A DNA stretch of 64,000 bases from Nannocystis pusilla. Its GTDB lineage: Bacteria; Myxococcota_A; Polyangia; Nannocystales; Nannocystaceae. The position numbers and the translations under genes were made by a program. The first letter of the stretch is position 1; each line of letters begins with the position of its first letter. The notes under the pieces are model-generated. The model saw nothing but the letters and a program-made list of their open reading frames with translations. It was not told the origin of the DNA and searched no databases. The stretch spans positions 724,501-788,500 of the forward strand of contig NZ_JAPNKE010000002.1 of NCBI RefSeq assembly GCF_026626665.1, given 5' to 3'. Positions 10,245-19,275 of this stretch are shown here, piece by piece.

Positions 10245-10254
10245 GAGCTCGGCC

Positions 10255-10818
10255 ATGTCGCAAGCCATTCGTCCCGCCCTCGTACTCCTGTTGTCGCTCA
10301 CCGTCGTGACCGGCGTGGTCTATCCATGGATCGTCACCGCGATTGCGACCTCTGTGTCCTCCCGCGCAGCGCACGGCTCGCTGGTGACCGCGGAGGCGGG
10401 GCCGATCGGCTCGGAGCTGATCGGCCAGAGCTTCGCCGCGCCGGGTGATTTCTGGGGCCGGCCGTCGGCCGTGAACTACGACGCCAGGTCGTCGGGCGCG
10501 AGCAACTCGGGTCCGCTGAACGAGGACCTTCACGCGGCGGTGAAGGCCAGGATCGCCGCGCTGCGGGCGGCCGATCCGGAGGCGACCTTGCCGGTCCCGG
10601 CCGACCTCGTGTTGGCCTCGGGCTCGGGCCTCGACCCCCACATTTCACCGGCGGCGGCGCGCTACCAGGCGCGGCGGGTCGCGCGGGCCCGCGGGCGCGG
10701 AGAGGCCGAGGTGCTGGCGCTGATCGAGGCGCACACGGAGGGGCGCACGTTCGGTATCCTGGGCGAGCCGCGCGTGAACGTCCTCCGCCTCAATCGCGCG
10801 CTCGCCGGGGCGCCATGA
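10255..10818 (+). CDS. kdpC: KdpC, accessory subunit of potassium-transporting ATPase
   Basis: 187 residues, intact. N-terminal membrane anchor (RPALVLLLSLTVVTGVVYPW), then the KdpC signature elements GSELIGQSF, FWGRPSAVNYDA, SNSGPLN, and SGSGLDPHISPAAA near the C-terminus. KdpC assists assembly and ATP affinity of KdpB. The TGA (10816-10818) overlaps the ATG of kdpD at 10815. Confidence 0.96.
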   Translation: MSQAIRPALVLLLSLTVVTGVVYPWIVTAIATSVSSRAAHGSLVTAEAGPIGSELIGQSFAAPGDFWGRPSAVNYDARSSGASNSGPLNEDLHAAVKARIAALRAADPEATLPVPADLVLASGSGLDPHISPAAARYQARRVARARGRGEAEVLALIEAHTEGRTFGILGEPRVNVLRLNRALAGAP

Positions 10819-13533
10819 ATCGCAGCGACGACGCCGACGCGCGGCCCGATCCGGAGGCGCTCCTCGAGGTCGCGCGCGCCGAGGAGGCGCGGGCCAGGCG
10901 GGGCCAGCTGAAGATCTTCTTCGGCGCCGCGCCCGGGGTCGGCAAGACCTACGCGATGCTCGAGGCGGCCCGGCGCGAGCACGCGGCGGGCGTCGACGTG
11001 GTCGTCGGCGTGGTCGAGACGCACGGGCGCAGCGAGACGGCGGCGCTGCTCGAGGGGCTGCCGCGGCTGCCGCTGCGGGCGATCGACTACCGCGGCAAGC
11101 GCCTGGCGGAGTTCGACCTCGACGCCGCGCTGGCGCGCGCCGGGGCTGCTGCTGGTGGACGAGCTGGCGCACACCAACGTGCCCGGCTCGCAGCACCGCA
11201 AGCGCTGGCAGGACGTCGACCTCTTGCTCGCGCGCGGCGTCGACGTCTACACCACGCTCAACGTCCAGCACCTCGAGAGCCTCAACGACGTGGTCGCGCA
11301 GATCACCTGGGTGCGGGTGCGCGAGACGGTGCCGGACGCGGTGTTCGACCGCGCCGACGACGTCGAGCTGTGCGACCTGCCGGCCGACGAGCTGCTGGAG
11401 CGCCTGCGCGAGGGCAAGGTGTACCTGCCCGAGCAGGCCCGGAACGCGACCGAGGCCTTCTTTCGCAAGGGCAACCTGCTGGCGCTGCGCGAGCTGGCGC
11501 TGCGGCGGATGGCTCAGCGGGTCGACAGCGACGTCCAGGCCTACCGCCGCGCCCACGGCATTCAGGCCACCTGGGCCACGGCCGAGCGGATCCTCGTGTG
11601 CATCGGCCCGAGCGAGAACGGCCCGCGGCTGGTGCGGGCGGCCGCGCGGATGGCCGCGGGGCTGCGCGCCGAGTGGATCGCGCTGTACGTCGAGACGCCG
11701 CGCATGGCGCTGCGCAAGGACAAGGGCGGGGCGCTGACCGAGACGATCCGTCTGGCCGAGTCGCTCGGCGCGGAGGTGGTGCAGATCGGCGGCGAGCCGA
11801 TCGCCGCGCGCGTGCTCGAGTACGCCCGCGGCCGCAACGTCACCCGCCTGGTCGTCGGCAAGCCGAGCCGGTCGCGCCTGCGCGAGCTGCTGGGCGGATC
11901 GGTGCTCGACTCGCTGGTGCGCGGCAGCGGCGAGATGGACGTGCACGTGATCTCGGGCGACGAGGGGATCCCGACGACGCGACGGGGGCGGCTGCGGGCG
12001 GCGGAGAGCCTGCGGCGGGCCCCGCCGCGCGCGTACGCGTGGGCGGTCGCCGGCGTGTGCGGCGTGACGGGCCTGGGCACGCTGCTCTACGCCTACATCG
12101 ACGTGTCCGACGTCATCATGCTCTACCTGCTGGTGATCATGGTGACCGCGGCGCGCTTCGGCCACGGGCCGTCGACGCTGGCCGCGCTGCTCAGCGTGGC
12201 GTCGTTCGACTTCTGCTTCATCCCGCCGTACTACACCTTCGCGGTCGCCGACGTGCGCTACACGCTGACGTTCGCGGTGATGTTGGTGGTGGGCGTCGTG
12301 ATCTCGGGGCTGACCGAGCGCGTGCGCATGCAGGCCGAGGCGGCGCGGGGCCGCGAGCAGCGGACGGCGATCCTCTACTCGCTGAGCCGCGAGCTGGCGC
12401 AGCTGCGCCACAAGAACAGCATCGGCACCAGCGCGGCGCGTCACGTCGCCGAGCTGGCCGGCGGGCGCGTGGTGGTGCTGGTCGCAGGGCCCGACGACGC
12501 GCTCACGCCGGTGCAGGGGACCGACGTCGAATTGATCGACGACCCGGTCGAGCAGGCCGCCGCTCGCCAGGCGCTCGAGCGCGGCCCGGCCGGCGCCGGC
12601 ACCGACACGCTGCCGGCCGCCAAGGCGCTCTACGTGCCGCTGCAGGCCGTGGGACGCACGATCGGCGTGCTCGGCGTGACCACCGGCGAGGCCTCGCGCC
12701 TCACGCCCATCGCCGAGCAGGAGCTGCTGGCGGCCATGAGCGGCCAGGTCGCGCTCGCGCTGCACCGCGTGCTCCTGGCCCAGGAGGCGCAACAGGCCGA
12801 GCTGCGCGCGCGCACCGAAGAGCTGCGCGGGGCGCTGCTCAGCTCGGTCAGCCACGACCTGCGCACGCCGCTGACCGCGATCGCCACGGCGGCCAGCGTG
12901 CTGGCGCAGCCGGGTCCGATGGCCGACGACAAGCGGCGCGAGTTCGCCGGCTCGATCTACGACGAGGCGCTCGGCCTCGGCCGCCTCGTCACCAACCTCC
13001 TGCACATGACGCGGCTCGAGACCCCGGGCGTGGCGTTGCGGCGCGAGTGGACGCCGCTCGAGGACCCGATCGGCGCGGCGATGACCCGGATCGAGCGCGA
13101 CCTCGCCGGCCACGTGGTCCACGTGTCGCTCGCGTCCGACCTGCCGCCGGTGCTGCTCGACGAGGTGCTGTTCGAGCACCTGATGCTCAACCTGCTCGAG
13201 AACGCGGCCAAGTACACCCCGCCCGGGAGCCCGATCGACGTGTCGGCGCGGGTCCTCGGCGCGAACATGGTGGTCGAGGTGGCCGACCGCGGCGAGGGCA
13301 TCCCGGCCGGCCAGGAGGAGCGGATCTTCGACAAGTTCGTGCGGGTCGGCGGGGCGCGGCAGGGCGGGTTCGGGCTCGGCCTGGCGATCTGTCGCGCGAT
13401 CGCGGTGGCCCACGGAGGCACCTGCGTCGCCCAGAATCGGCCGCAGGGCGGGGCGGTGTTTCGCGTCACGTTGCCGCTCGGAGAAGACACGCGCACGTCC
13501 GATGCGACGGTGAGGCAAGGAGCGACGACATGA
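10815..13533 (+). CDS. kdpD: KdpD, potassium-sensing histidine kinase, one frame break
   Basis: Membrane sensor kinase controlling kdp expression. Domains in order: N-terminal KdpD domain with Walker A (GAAPGVGKTYAML) and Walker B followed by VDELAHTNVPGS; a universal-stress-like domain (ILVCIGPSENG); four hydrophobic helices around residues 395-500; a GAF-like region; HisKA with phosphoacceptor SVSHDLRTPLTAI; HATPase with NLLENAAKY, DRGEGIP and GFGLGLAI. One extra G in a G-run near 11142-11145 shifts the frame before the Walker B segment; corrected length is about 905 residues, normal for KdpD. ATGA overlaps join it to kdpC upstream and kdpE downstream. Confidence 0.95.
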
Positions 13534-14231
13534 CCGAGGCCTCGGCGCTGATCCTGTTGGTCGAGGACGATCCGACGGTGCGACGCTCGCTGCGGACGAT
13601 CCTCGTCGATCGCGGGTTCCGCGTGATCGAGGCCGAGACCGCCGCCGAGGCGGTGGCGCGGGCCGGCGAGCACAACCCGGACCTCGTGCTGCTCGACCTC
13701 GGCCTGCCCGACCGCGACGGGATCACGGTGGTGACCGCGCTGCGCACGTGGTCGCTGGCGCCGGTGATCGTGCTGTCGGCGCGCGGCCAGGAGGACGACA
13801 AGATCACCGCGCTCGACGCCGGCGCCGATGATTATTTGATCAAGCCGTTCAGCGCGAACGAGCTGCTGGCGCGGATCCGGGTGGCGCTCCGCCACGTGGC
13901 CCAGCGCTCGCCGAGCCGCGACGCGGTGTTCGAGCTCGGCGACGTCACGGTCGACCTCGGGCGCCGGCTCGTCACGCGGGCGGGCCAGGAGATTCACCTG
14001 ACGCCGCACGAGTACAAGTTGCTGGAGGTCCTGCTGCGCCACGCCGACCGCGTGGTCACGCATCGCCAGCTGCTCAAGGATGTGTGGGGCCCCGGTCACA
14101 CCTCCGAGACGCGTTACCTCCGCGTGTACATGGTCGCGCTGCGGCAGAAGCTCGAGCCCGAGCCGGCGCGCCCGCGCTGGCTGCTCACCGAGACCGGTGT
14201 CGGGTACCGCCTGCGGCTCGACCGCGATTAG
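13530..14231 (+). CDS. kdpE: KdpE, OmpR-family response regulator
   Basis: 233 residues, intact. Receiver domain with acidic pocket (LVEDD), phosphoacceptor Asp in LLDLGLPDRDG, conserved Lys in DYLIKPF; then a winged-helix DNA-binding domain with LTPHEYKLLEVL and the final TGVGYRL hallmark. The ATG at 13530 overlaps the kdpD stop. It is expected to be phosphorylated by KdpD at low K+ or turgor and to activate kdpFABC. The TCTTAAC boxes near 4775, 6137 and 14237 are candidate targets. The gene's last codons overlap one of those boxes. Confidence 0.95.
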   Translation: MTEASALILLVEDDPTVRRSLRTILVDRGFRVIEAETAAEAVARAGEHNPDLVLLDLGLPDRDGITVVTALRTWSLAPVIVLSARGQEDDKITALDAGADDYLIKPFSANELLARIRVALRHVAQRSPSRDAVFELGDVTVDLGRRLVTRAGQEIHLTPHEYKLLEVLLRHADRVVTHRQLLKDVWGPGHTSETRYLRVYMVALRQKLEPEPARPRWLLTETGVGYRLRLDRD

Positions 14232-14243
14232 CGTCGTCTTAAC
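14226..14243 (+). promoter_or_regulatory. Putative response-regulator box upstream of porin
   Basis: A TCTTAAC half-site (14237-14243) with a degenerate partner 11 bp upstream (GATTAGC, 14226-14232, overlapping the kdpE stop codon). It lies 30 bp before the porin start at 14273, the same distance as the boxes before trkH and dapE. Inferred KdpE target. Confidence 0.35.
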
Positions 14244-14272
14244 CTCGGCGCCGATAGGCTTCACGTCGGTCC

Positions 14273-15716
14273 ATGAGCCCGACGTTCTGTTTGTCCCTGA
14301 CGCTCGCCGTCGCGCCTGCGAGCCCGCCGTCCGTCCCTGTCGCGCCGCCCCCTCGTCCGCTGCCGCGCTGCCCCCGTGGGAGCCTGCGGAGACGGGCGAC
14401 GCCGATCGGGTCCAGGGCGAGCTGCCGGGCACGGACGCGGCGGCGGTCAACAACCCCGCGATCTCGGCCGGTCGGGCCGCGAGCGCGCCGGTGGAGGTGC
14501 CCGTAGGTCCGCGCGCGGTCGACGAGGAGCGGGTGCAGAAGGCCTTGCCAGGGACGGACGCGGCGGCGGTCAACAACCCTGCGATCGCCGCCGGTGAAAA
14601 GATGGACCCGCGCGGCGCGGCCGGCTGGAGGCCGTGGGAGGTCGGAGGATTCATCGACGTCAACTACGCCTACAACAGCAACAACCCCGACAACCACGTG
14701 TATCGCGGCACCAGCGTGCAGCCGCGCACCGGCGAGTTCACGCTCAACCACGCGGTCGCCTATGTCCGCCGCGACGCGGTCCCGGGCCGCTTCTCGCCGC
14801 TGTTCGAGTTCGCCGCGCAGGGCGGACCGGCCGCCGACGCCCTGGTGGCCTACGAGCCGGTGGCCGGCGGCGCGAACGGCAAGTTCGCCGGGCCGGAGGT
14901 GTGGAAGCACGTCTCGCGCGCCAACGTCGGCTTTCGGACCCGCCACGGCACCGAGGTGGTCGCGGGCCTGCAATTGAGCCCGGTCGGGGTCGGCATTCAC
15001 TGGAGTCCCTACAATTGGATTACACGGTCACGTGGCAGCTCAACAGCGTGCCGTATTACCTGTCGGGCGTGAAGCTGGCGCAGACGCTCCGCGACCGGCA
15101 TCAGGTCCAGCTGTGGATCGTCAACGGCTGGCAATTGCTGGCCGACAACAACAAGGCGCCGAGCGTGATGCTCGGCTACACGTTCACCGCCAGCGAGCGC
15201 TTCAACCTCGGCGAGTACGTGTGGATCGGCCCCGAGCAGGCCGACATGCGCCCGCGGGCCTGGCGGCTGTTCTCCGACACGCAATTCACCTACAACACCG
15301 AGAAGTTCGGGGTCTCCGGCGTGTTCGACGTCGGCGCCGACCCGCGCACCGACCTTCCGCTGTCGCCGTGGCAGATGTGGATGAACGGCGCGGTGTTCAC
15401 CCGCTGGCGCGTGCTCGGCGAGGCGCGGACCTGGGACATGGCGCTGCGCCCCGAGCTCTTCTGGGACCGCGACGGCCGCATGTTCGGCGTGCCGCAGACG
15501 CTCGTCTCCGCGGCGTTCACCAACAACTTTCGCGTGTTCAACAACCTGCTGCTCCGCGTCGAGTACCGCTATGATCATTCGACCAACCGCCACGGCTTCT
15601 TCTACCGCGGCGGGGCGATCGCCGACGACGCGACCGGCCTCGCGCGCGACCAACACACCCTGTTCTTCAGCGTGGCCGGCGTGTTCGCCCACCGCTTCGG
15701 CGGCCGGCCGAGCTGA
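14273..15716 (+). CDS. Outer-membrane beta-barrel porin (OmpL-like, BBP2 type), two frame breaks
   Basis: Likely outer-membrane channel. ATG at 14273 gives a signal peptide (MSPTFCLSLTLAVAPASPP). A low-complexity Pro/Arg stretch follows, where the frame shifts near 14375, then a segment that contains two near-identical copies of LPGTDAAAVNNPAI about 38 residues apart. From WEVGGFIDVNYAYNSNNPDN onward the protein shows alternating aromatic/polar strands typical of putative beta-barrel porin-2, ending in FSVAGVFAHRFGG. A second break at 15015-15018 lies between HWSPYNW and DYTVTWQ; adding one G restores it. About 480 residues. Directly downstream of kdpDE and preceded by a TCTTAAC box, so it may supply K+ across the outer membrane; that role is inference. 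Confidence 0.7.
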
Positions 15717-15752
15717 GCCGCCGATTCATGTGATGACCAGGGAGACGATGCC

Positions 15753-15917
15753 ATGAATTCGCTGATGATTCTCGTCATGATCTTCGCGGCCTTCGGGATC
15801 TACGGCGCGATCAGCGAGCGCAGCGTCGCCGCGCGCCGCCGCGGGCTGCGCGGCGCTCTGACGCGGTCGTCCGCGGCGCGCTCGTACACCGCGCGGGTGG
15901 ATGACGAGGTGCGCTGA
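15753..15917 (+). CDS. 54-residue single-helix membrane protein
   Basis: ATG at 15753 with GGAGAC a few bases upstream, TGA at 15915. The N-terminus is a hydrophobic helix (LMILVMIFAAFGIYGAI), followed by an Arg-rich tail (AARRRGLRG) that would face the cytoplasm. It begins 36 bp after the porin stop in the same direction, so it may be the last gene of the kdp-porin transcript. Function unknown. Confidence 0.55.
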   Translation: MNSLMILVMIFAAFGIYGAISERSVAARRRGLRGALTRSSAARSYTARVDDEVR

Positions 15918-15955
15918 GAGGCCTGGTCGCGTCGAGGCCGCCGGTGGTGTCGCCC

Positions 15956-16722
15956 TCAGGCGTTCGCCACGATCGCGAACGGCTCCGGCTGGCCCGCGTC
16001 CTGGGCCCGCATCTGCAGAGGGGATGCTGGCGCGGAGCGCCGCGGGCGTGCGTGACCACCCCGAGGTCGGGGATGTCGACGACCCAGATGTCGGCCTCGT
16101 AGTTGACGACGATCTCGGCGAGCCAGCGCTCGCGCTGGGCCGCGGGCAGGGCCCGCTCGCGCTGCAAGCACGACTCCAGGGCCTGTTGCGCGTCGAAGCC
16201 GATCCGGGTCTCCGCCGGCGCCGACGACTCTTCGAATCGCCACAGGTCGCCGGCCGCGAGCGCGGTCAGCCATTTGAGGCGCCGGAGCTGCCAGAACTCC
16301 TCGTTGTCCGAGTGGAAGAACCGCTGGGCGCGGATGAACTCGTGGCGCGGCGGCTTGTGCCACGGGCCGAGCACGACCGCGCGCGCCGCCTCCCGCGCGG
16401 CCTCGGCGGCGGACAGGGACACGTCGAGGGCCGCGCACACCGCTTCGTCGCAGCCGGGCACTTCGCTGTCCGGGAGCTGATCGCGGATTTGACAGTGCGC
16501 CTCCAGCAGCTCGAGCATCGCCGCGCGGTCGGGCGAGCCGGTGGTGACGTGGAGCCGCTTCTGCTCGAGCTCGACTCGCATGAGCCCCGCCGTCGCCGTG
16601 GAGACGCCTTCCTGGCGCATCGAGATCGTGATGGCCCGCTCCGCGCAATCGAGGGTGAAGCGCTGCAGGACCCGCTCGGGGGTCTTTCTCAAAAGCACGT
16701 CGACGTCGTCACCGTAGTGCAT
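15956..16722 (-). CDS. Uncharacterised protein, frameshifted
   Basis: About 255 residues after correcting one frame break near 16010-16035 (after THARGAP); the corrected C-terminus ends EPFAIVANA with the stop at 15956. The protein is soluble, acidic to neutral, with no signal peptide. It has a region rich in aromatic residues (HEFIRAQRFFHSDNEEFWQL) and the strand-like VVNYEADIWVVDIPDLGV. I do not recognise a family. It is convergent with the kdp-porin transcript. Confidence 0.5.
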
Positions 16723-16786
16723 GCGACGCCACGTTAGCCGATCTGCGGGCGGAGCGACCGGGCTGGAGATTGATGTGCGGTCAACG

Positions 16787-17287
16787 TTAGCGAGCGCCGA
16801 GCAGGGCGGCGAGCTGGTCCCACGAGGTCGGGTCCAGCCCGTAGTTCGGCGCCCGCGTGGGTCGACGACCGCCGCCCTGGCCGCCGCCTTGGAGCCGGAC
16901 GAGCCGCAGGTCGCCGCCGTCGGGGAAGCGCAGGGCGAGCAGGGGCAGCCAGAAGGTGCCGCCGGTGAAGCGGCCCTTCGAGCGGAACACGTACTGTTCG
17001 ACGCTGGCCTGGACGTCGGCGACGGGGACCCGCCGATCGGCGAGGACGAGCTCGCCGCCGTCGATCTTCAGGGTCGGACCGCGCCGCCACGTGAAGGTGA
17101 TGTAGAGCAGGCCGAGGACGAAGACCGGACCCGCGAGCATGGAGAGCGCGCCGGCCACCGCCGGGGACGCGCCCTCGAGCGCCTTGGCGCCGATGACCAC
17201 CAGCACGCCGGCGAGGACCGGGGCCCAGGAGAGGAGGACGATGTCCCAGGTCGAGCGGTGCGGGACGAGCGGGGCGGCGAAGCTCAT
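16787..17287 (-). CDS. Small membrane protein with two N-terminal helices
   Basis: 166 residues. Two hydrophobic helices (about residues 17-35 and 47-66), then a globular part with KIDGGELVLADRRVPVADV and ALRFPDGGDLRLVRL, which has a strand pattern reminiscent of bacterial PH-like (YdbT/YcdB-type) domains on membrane proteins. A glycine-rich stretch (GGGQGGGRR) precedes the C-terminus. Function not assigned. It is transcribed in the same direction as the neighbouring hypothetical gene 64 bp downstream. Confidence 0.5.
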   Translation of the reverse strand: MSFAAPLVPHRSTWDIVLLSWAPVLAGVLVVIGAKALEGASPAVAGALSMLAGPVFVLGLLYITFTWRRGPTLKIDGGELVLADRRVPVADVQASVEQYVFRSKGRFTGGTFWLPLLALRFPDGGDLRLVRLQGGGQGGGRRPTRAPNYGLDPTSWDQLAALLGAR

Positions 17288-17369
17288 CGCGTCACCTTAG
17301 CGCGACCGGCCCGCGGCGGGCAGGGGCGGGATCGATCGCCGATGCCGATGACGCGCGGGTCGGCGAAGG

Positions 17370-17933
17370 TCACGCGGGAGCCGCGGGCGAGCAGGACTTG
17401 CAAGACGGGTGTTGCGGGGAGCCTTCTTCACAGTGATCGAAGGCGTAGCCGCACGCGAGGACACCGTCGTCGAATTGCCCCCCGTAGAGGCAGAGGTCGG
17501 GCCTTTCGAGGCAGGCCGCGACACCGTCGGGATCGTCGAGGCATTCGTCGGGGACCGGCAGACATGCGCCGGGGACCGAGACGTGATCATAGCATTGATA
17601 GGACTCGGGCTCGCCGGTGTCGGAGTCGGTATCGGTGTCGTCGTAATCGTCGTCGTAGCAGGGATCCTTGGTGACGAGCTGGCAGAGCGGCGGGCGCATC
17701 AGGCAGAACTCGCCCGGCTCGCAGGTCACGCCGCTGCAGCTCACCGGCGGCCAGGCTGGCGCGTCGGTCGTCCCGGTCGTCGAGCCGGTCGTCGCGTCGG
17801 TCGAGGCGGTGGAGGTCGAGTCCGTGACGCCGGGCGCCGGGCTGTCCGTGCTGGCGGCTGATTCGATCGACTTGTTTTGACAAGCCGCGCCGAGGACGAG
17901 GGTGACGATGGGGATCCGCGACCAGAGCGTCAT
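17370..17933 (-). CDS. Cys-rich lipoprotein
   Basis: 187 residues. Signal peptide ending in lipobox LGAAC, a Ser/Thr/Asp linker (TDSTSTASTDATTGSTTG), then a domain with about 15 Cys residues in patterns such as CSGVTCEPGEFCL, CYDDDYDD and CKSC. This layout, a short Thr-rich stalk followed by a disulfide-rich module, recurs in the lipoproteins at 20538 and 34112. Surface-exposed, function unknown. Confidence 0.65.
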   Translation of the reverse strand: MTLWSRIPIVTLVLGAACQNKSIESAASTDSPAPGVTDSTSTASTDATTGSTTGTTDAPAWPPVSCSGVTCEPGEFCLMRPPLCQLVTKDPCYDDDYDDTDTDSDTGEPESYQCYDHVSVPGACLPVPDECLDDPDGVAACLERPDLCLYGGQFDDGVLACGYAFDHCEEGSPQHPSCKSCSPAAPA

Positions 17934-18190
17934 GTTCAGCCGCGCGACGCTATCATGATGGTGCAGCCAGCGACGGCGGCCGCGGACGCGGGGCCTCGAT
18001 TCACGGCGAGCATTGGCTGGAGCTCGTCGCGGAGGAAGGGCTCGAGGAGCGACGCGCGCGGGTGACGAGGAGGGTCATCCGTGTCTTCGTCGCCGCGATC
18101 GATCGCCGGGTCGGCGAGCGCCCACCGCACGGGGCGGCTCCGCGCGGCGGCGCTCGCCGGTCGACGGGCGCGTGGTATCCTCGATGAACG

Positions 18191-19228
18191 ATGCTCGTGC
18201 GCCTCGCCCTCGCGCCGCTGCTCGGCGCGGCGCAGGTGCCCGCGCCGCCCGAGGTCGCGCTCGAATGGCGGGCGCCGGCCGGTTGCCCCGAGCGCGACGA
18301 GGTGCTGGCCGCGGTCGCGCGGCGGCTGGGGCGGCCGCTCACGGCCGAGGAGGTCGACGTCGAGGCGACCGTGGTGCGCGAGGGCGGGCGCGGGTTCACC
18401 TTGCGGCTGCGGCTGACGGCCGGCCAGCGCGGCGAGACGCGGACCGTCTCCGACCCGTCGTGCGCGGCCCTGGCCGACGTGGTCGCGGTGCTGGTGGCCG
18501 CCGCGGTCGAGCCGGCCCGCGTGCCCGAGCCGGCCCCGACGACCCCGCCCGTGCCGGTCCAGCCCGCCGAGCCGGGGCTGGAGCCCGAGGCCGCGCCCCT
18601 GCCCGAGGCGGCGCCCGAGTTCGCGCCCGAGCCCGCGCCGGTGACGGACGAGCCGCCGGAGCCGCTCGCACCGCCTGTCTCTTCGCGCAGGTCCAAAAGG
18701 CCAGGCGGCTTCGTGCGCGTGCACGGCGGCGGCGAGGTCGGGGCGGTCCCGCGGATCACCGGGGCGGTCGGAGTCGCCGGCGGCGCGCTGGCCGCGCTGG
18801 CGCCTGGAGGTGCAGGGGCTGTTCGTGGTCCCGCAGGAGGTCCCGCGCGAGTTGGCCGGGCTGCGGGTCGGGGTGGGGGCGGGGCTGTTCGCGGCGGCGG
18901 TCCACGGCTGCGCCCGGCTGGGGCGCGGGCCCGTCGAGGTGCCGCTGTGCGTCGGGCTCGAGGCGGGGGGCATGCGCGGCGAGGCGCGCGGCCTCGTCTC
19001 CGGGCGCGCGGCGACGCAGGCCTGGCTCGCCGGCGTGCTCGGCGCCGGGGTCGTGTGGCACGCGGGGGCCCGCTGGGGCGTGTGGGGGGCGGTGCAGTGG
19101 CGCTGTCGCCGGTCCATCCGAAGTTCGAGCTGGAGGCGGTCCCCGACCCGGTGCGCCTGTGGGCCCCGTCCTGGGCCTCCGGCCGGCTGATGCTCGGGGT
19201 CGAGCTGCGATTCGGAGACCCGTGGTGA
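18191..19228 (+). CDS. Uncharacterised secreted protein with Pro-rich linker, two frame breaks
   Basis: Starts with ATG at 18191 and a short hydrophobic leader (MLVRLALAPLLGAAQVPAPP). The N-terminal domain (about residues 20-100) includes APAGCPERDEVLAAVARRL and a second Cys in DPSCAALADVVAV, followed by a long Pro/Glu/Ala linker. The C-terminal half reads as membrane-barrel-like strands, but needs frame changes near 18800 and 19095, which compensate each other: the middle part is read as LFVVPQEVPRELAGLRVGVG in another frame, and the end as MLGVELRFGDPW. It ends 47 bp before the ECF sigma factor gene, with which it probably forms a unit. No family assigned. Confidence 0.5.
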   Translation: MLVRLALAPLLGAAQVPAPPEVALEWRAPAGCPERDEVLAAVARRLGRPLTAEEVDVEATVVREGGRGFTLRLRLTAGQRGETRTVSDPSCAALADVVAVLVAAAVEPARVPEPAPTTPPVPVQPAEPGLEPEAAPLPEAAPEFAPEPAPVTDEPPEPLAPPVSSRRSKRPGGFVRVHGGGEVGAVPRITGAVGVAGGALAALAPGGAGAVRGPAGGPARVGRAAGRGGGGAVRGGGPRLRPAGARARRGAAVRRARGGGHARRGARPRLRARGDAGLARRRARRRGRVARGGPLGRVGGGAVALSPVHPKFELEAVPDPVRLWAPSWASGRLMLGVELRFGDPW

Positions 19229-19275
19229 CGGATCGCCGCGACCGCGGAGAATCGTGGGTACCTTCCGGACCCGCG

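Noticed and set aside
8179..13533. Programmed frameshifting in kdpB and kdpD
   Set aside because: No slippery heptamer or downstream structure was evident, and nearby unrelated genes carry the same kind of breaks; base loss or gain in runs explains it better.
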